Assembly: GCA_902464965.1 (NCBI GenBank)
Contig: CABQLI010000007.1
Coordinates: 1 to 50,977, forward strand
Reading direction: 5' to 3'
Length of the DNA stretch: 50,977 bases
Source: an uncultured Collinsella sp.
Lineage (GTDB): Bacteria > Actinomycetota > Coriobacteriia > Coriobacteriales > Coriobacteriaceae
Notes under the pieces: generated by a model
What the model was told of the DNA's origin: nothing
Databases searched by the model: none
Seen by the model: only the letters and a program-made list of their open reading frames with translations
In this document: in pieces, positions 48,451 to 50,977 of the stretch
Numbering within the stretch: position 1 is the stretch's first letter
Layout of the letters: every line of letters starts with the position of its first letter
Made by a program: the position numbers and the translations under genes

Positions 48451-48709
48451 CGAGATGAGGCCGGCGCCGTCGCCGTCCGTCGACCTGTGGAGACCGGATG
48501 GCCCCGCCGCGAGGGCCGCGGCCGCCATCATGGCCAACGCGGTGGCGAGCTTCAACGAGGCCCTCGTGCCCGTGCTGCGCGGCGTGAGGCGCGAGGCGAG
48601 GGCGCTCTGCAAGAGGCTCGACCCGAAATGGAGGCGCGCTCGGATTCGCGCGCTCAAGAGGTCCCGCCGCAACGTGGAGACGCTCAAGCGCGAGGGGATG
48701 TGCAGGTGA
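48443..48709 (+). CDS. Small basic protein, LDPKW-type (copy 2)
   Basis: 88 aa; tail CKRLDPKWRRARIRALKRSRRN...LKREGMCR matches the protein at 44851. The helical middle (AIMANAVASFNEALVPVLRGV) is diverged. Paralog by duplication within the accessory segment. Confidence 0.65.
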   Translation: MADEMRPAPSPSVDLWRPDGPAARAAAAIMANAVASFNEALVPVLRGVRREARALCKRLDPKWRRARIRALKRSRRNVETLKREGMCR

Positions 48710-48930
48710 TGGCGACCGAGTACGTTCTGGACGCCGACAAGATCGCCCATTGGCGCATCGACAACCACGTCCCGCTGAAGCAGCTGGCGCGCGCCGCCGG
48801 GGTGAACCTCAGCAGCCTGAGCCATGCCATCAGCAACGGCAGGGAAGTGAAGATGAACCTGCTGCTCAATCTGGCGGAGGCGATGGGCGAAGACCCGCGC
48901 GACATCGTGAGGAAGAAGGTGGAGAGATGA
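48709..48930 (+). CDS. XRE-family HTH protein
   Basis: 73 aa. KIAHWRIDNHVPLKQLARAAGVNLSSLSHAISNGREVKMNLLLNLAEAMGEDPRDIV is a single Cro/CI helix-turn-helix. Third XRE protein of the prophage, far from the switch, so it may control accessory or late genes. Confidence 0.82.
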   Translation: MATEYVLDADKIAHWRIDNHVPLKQLARAAGVNLSSLSHAISNGREVKMNLLLNLAEAMGEDPRDIVRKKVER

Positions 48931-49115
48931 GATTCGAGATAATCGAGCGCCACATCATCGACGTGCCTGACAGCGAGCTCACGGACGGCGAGCGCCCCTT
49001 GGGCAAGATGGCGCTCGTTGAGGTTCTCGACGCCATCGCGGAGAACCCGCACAGGTTCATCGAACGGTACGAGATGTACCGCGAGGAGGTGATCCGCCTT
49101 GGGGGCAAGCTGTGA
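48927..49115 (+). CDS. Small phage protein, unknown
   Basis: 62 aa acidic helical protein (FEIIERHIIDVPDSELTDGERPLG), coupled by ATGA to the XRE gene. No family recognised. Confidence 0.55.
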   Translation: MRFEIIERHIIDVPDSELTDGERPLGKMALVEVLDAIAENPHRFIERYEMYREEVIRLGGKL

Positions 49116-49383
49116 TCCGGGCTACAACCTCCCGGACGGATGCACCGGCGCGGCAATCGACAGGCACTTCGGCGAGGGCAAGCCCACTTGCGCCGAGTGC
49201 ATCAAGATGTACGAGTGCTGCTGCGACTACGGCATCTGCGAGGTGGAGTTCGACGACGCCTTCCGGGAGAAGTTCGACGGGGCGGACGCGGAGCCGGGCG
49301 ACGTCGCCTACTGGGCGCTCCCGTGGATAGCGGACCACATGAGGGACATGCAGGAGGAAGCGTGCGCCATGTTCTGTGGCTGA
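49099..49383 (+). CDS. Cysteine-rich phage protein
   Basis: 94 aa from TTG 49099, preceded by GAGGAGGTGAT. Many cysteines (CDPGYNLPDGC, CAECIKMYECCCDYGIC), a likely metal site, with an acidic second half. Start is uncertain because it overlaps the upstream gene by 17 bases. Confidence 0.6.
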   Translation: MGASCDPGYNLPDGCTGAAIDRHFGEGKPTCAECIKMYECCCDYGICEVEFDDAFREKFDGADAEPGDVAYWALPWIADHMRDMQEEACAMFCG

Positions 49384-49484
49384 TGCCGCTGGCGGCGCTC
49401 ACCGCGCTGCTGGCGTGGGCGGCGAGGTCCGCATGGGCGCTCGCCGTGGTTCTGACCGTTCTCGTGCGCATGGCGTGCGGGTGA
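49383..49484 (+). CDS. Tiny membrane protein
   Basis: 33 aa, almost entirely hydrophobic (LAALTALLAWAARSAWALAVVLTVLV), TGATG overlap with the previous gene. Confidence 0.5.
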   Translation: MPLAALTALLAWAARSAWALAVVLTVLVRMACG

Positions 49485-49498
49485 GATTGGAGGATTGA

Positions 49499-49621
49499 AT
49501 GGACGAGATTGGAAGGCTGGCCGGCAGGCTCATCGGGTGCCTCATCATGACGGTGCTCGTGTTGCTGTGCGTCGCCGCAGTGCTGTGGTGCATGCAGCTG
49601 GTCGTGGGGCTGGTCGCATGA
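49499..49621 (+). CDS. Tiny membrane protein
   Basis: 40 aa with one helix (CLIMTVLVLLCVAAVLW), GGAGG site upstream, ATGA overlap with the next gene. Could form part of a membrane pair with the preceding 33-aa protein. Confidence 0.55.
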   Translation: MDEIGRLAGRLIGCLIMTVLVLLCVAAVLWCMQLVVGLVA

Positions 49622-49818
49622 GTGCGGGCGAGAGGGTGGCGCGGCAGCTCCGCGACGCCGCGGCCCTGCTGGAGTCCATGGCGGAAGACGTGGCGGGGGA
49701 CATCGACGAGAGGTTCGTGCTGCCGCCCATAACGCTCACCATCAAGATAGGAAGCACCGACGAGACCCCGACCCTGTCGGTGAAGAAGGACTACCTCGCG
49801 AGGAAGCGCCTGGCATGA
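49618..49818 (+). CDS. Small phage protein, unknown
   Basis: 66 aa; helical start (GERVARQLRDAAALLESMAEDVAGDI) then a short beta segment. Overlaps HNH gene start by four bases. Confidence 0.6.
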   Translation: MSAGERVARQLRDAAALLESMAEDVAGDIDERFVLPPITLTIKIGSTDETPTLSVKKDYLARKRLA

Positions 49819-50096
49819 CGTGGAGCTCCAACGGCAACGCCGAGCGCAAGCTCAAGGCGAGGCTCCGCGCCGAGGGCAGGCCGTGCCACATATGCGGACA
49901 GCCCATAGACTACAGCCTGCCGCCCGGCACGCCGTGGAGCTTCGAGGCCGACCACGTGGTGCCGAGGGCGAGGGGCGGCGCGGTGCTGGACTACGCGAAC
50001 CTCGACGCGGCGCACCGCATCTGCAACCAGAGGAAGGGCAAGCACATGCCGGGCGACGCGAGGCCCGTCGAGATAAGGCGCACGAGGCTGTTCTGA
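49815..50096 (+). CDS. HNH endonuclease
   Basis: 93 aa. CHICGQPIDY (about 24), FEADHVVPRARGG (about 43-55) and YANLDAAHRICNQRKGK (about 60-76) are the full HNH motif with its zinc cysteines. Just before the terminase genes, the usual place of HNH nucleases that assist packaging at cos sites. Confidence 0.93.
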   Translation: MTWSSNGNAERKLKARLRAEGRPCHICGQPIDYSLPPGTPWSFEADHVVPRARGGAVLDYANLDAAHRICNQRKGKHMPGDARPVEIRRTRLF

Positions 50097-50342
50097 GCGT
50101 TAGGGACAACTGAATAGGCGAGGCTGAGAAGCCTAACTGGAGGCGCGGTCGTTTGCTCGGCTGCGCCTCACTGCTTTTTGGGGCACTGAGCCGCCGATGG
50201 CGGGGGCATTGCCCCTCCCCGGGGGTGCACGGACACCCATGCTGCTCAGTGCCGATTTCCCCCCGCCCCATGACCCCAGGGAGTGGGTAGGCCGCGAATC
50301 TCATCCGCATCGCACAATGCGGGCACGAGAAAGGAGGCCGTG
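50097..50342 (+). other. Structured intergenic region before terminase (possible cos or packaging site)
   Basis: 246 bases without a gene. GGCACTGAG (50182-50190) pairs with CTCAGTGCC (50245-50253); inside lie GGGGCATTGCCCC and GGGTG..CACCC hairpins and a poly-G/C core. A poly-C tract follows. An AAAGGAGG ribosome site for the small terminase ends the region. Confidence 0.55.
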
Positions 50343-50774
50343 ATGCCAGAGATGCCGGAATCGGTCGCATCCGACGACTATCAATCGCATATCTGGGCGA
50401 GCGTAACCGCATCGGGGCGCTTCTCCGACGAGGACGCGCCGAACCTCGCGCTGCTGTGCTACTGGCACGCCGTGGCGAAGGCCGCGGAGGACGCGATGAG
50501 CAGGGGCAAGTCCGTGAAGGTGCTCGACCCCGTCGGCTACAAGCCCATCAAGGCGAAGAACGGGCGGCACGCCATCATGGAGCGCCCGCACCCCGCCGTG
50601 TCCGTGCTCAAGCAGGCGACCGCCGAGATACGCGCGCTCAACGAGCTGCTCGGGCTATCGCGCAAGGCAGTGCCCATCCAGGTGCAGCAGGCGCGTCCGC
50701 AGAGCGACGGCGCTAGGGTGCTGAGCCTCATGTTCGCCGACCGCGAGCGCAAGGCCAAGGCGGCTGGCGCCTGA
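50343..50774 (+). CDS. terS: Terminase small subunit (P27-like)
   Basis: 143 aa from ATG 50343 with AAAGGAGG upstream. Helical N-terminus (FSDEDAPNLALLCYWHAVAKAAEDAM), a middle KPIKAKNGRHAIMERPHPAVSVLKQATAEIRALNELLGL that is the P27-family pattern. Recognises packaging DNA. Stop overlaps the large-subunit start. Confidence 0.85.
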   Translation: MPEMPESVASDDYQSHIWASVTASGRFSDEDAPNLALLCYWHAVAKAAEDAMSRGKSVKVLDPVGYKPIKAKNGRHAIMERPHPAVSVLKQATAEIRALNELLGLSRKAVPIQVQQARPQSDGARVLSLMFADRERKAKAAGA

Positions 50775-50977
50775 TGGAGCCCAGGCAGACGCCGACATAC
50801 GAGGCCAACGTCCCGGAGGACCTCAGCGGCGACGGCGGGATGGCCTGCGAGCTCGCGACCGCCTACTTCGGCGACCCGCTGCCGTGGCAGCCGCACCTGC
50901 TCGACGCGATGCTGGCCCGCGACGCGCGCGACAAGTACCTGCTGCGCACGCTGGGCATCTCCATCCCGCGCCAGAAC
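50774..50977 (+). CDS. terL: Terminase large subunit, N-terminal part (partial)
   Basis: Runs off the right edge; 68 residues visible (MEPRQTPTYEANVP...FGDPLPWQPHLLDAMLARD...SIPRQN). WQPHLLDAML and the R-Q-N block are typical of the adenine-binding region of phage terminase ATPases; the Walker motifs lie outside the window. Confidence 0.85.
   Translation, partial: MEPRQTPTYEANVPEDLSGDGGMACELATAYFGDPLPWQPHLLDAMLARDARDKYLLRTLGISIPRQN

Overview
The window looks like chromosome of a high-GC Gram-positive gut bacterium of the class Coriobacteriia, most likely Collinsella or a close relative. This is inferred from overall base composition, the fused RmlC-RmlD protein, the fused AroE-AroK protein and the style of the prophage genes; no rRNA or other decisive marker is present. 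Both tRNA genes read as tRNA-Arg.

Region 1 (1-25.6 kb) is a surface-glycan (capsule or cell-wall polysaccharide) locus. It starts inside capE and holds the CapE/CapF/CapG set for UDP-N-acetyl-L-fucosamine, a WbuB-like transferase fitting that sugar, a WcaC-like GT4, a GT2/DUF2304 pair, a large polytopic membrane protein, a two-domain GT2 and a DUF4422 protein. Next come rmlA, rmlB and an rmlC-rmlD fusion for dTDP-L-rhamnose, a CsbB/YfhO-like pair with another GT2, a DUF6020-like membrane protein, a two-gene ABC exporter and an acyltransferase. Composition is mosaic: nucleotide-sugar genes are very GC-rich while transferases and membrane proteins are AT-richer. Between rmlA and rmlB sits an AT-rich cassette of a RelA/SpoT-synthetase-like protein and an overlapping small ORF, which resembles a toxic small alarmone synthetase pair.

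Region 2 (25.7-34.9 kb) holds a DUF4869 gene and a minus-strand operon aroF-tyrA-aroB-aroA-aroC-pheA-aroEK-aroQ, which together encode DAHP synthesis through chorismate to prephenate, phenylpyruvate and 4-hydroxyphenylpyruvate. Its leader contains a candidate leaderless 20-codon ORF whose Tyr codon directly precedes the 5' arm of an intrinsic terminator, suggesting tyrosine-responsive attenuation. A 32-bp perfect palindrome lies between aroC and pheA, and a switchable hairpin precedes aroQ.

Region 3 (35.0 kb to the right edge) is the left part of a prophage next to tRNA-Arg(CCG). In order: a serine integrase whose reading frame runs antisense through the tRNA, an unknown 298-aa gene, a repressor/Cro-like divergent pair with three matching operators, small early genes, a recombination/replication module (DUF1351, ERF, SSB, replication protein with internal 37-bp repeats), many tiny ATGA/TGATG-coupled accessory genes including a tandem paralogous family, an HNH nuclease, a structured 246-bp gap, and the terminase small and (partial) large subunits. 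Two genes in the accessory segment are frame-shifted at poly-G runs.
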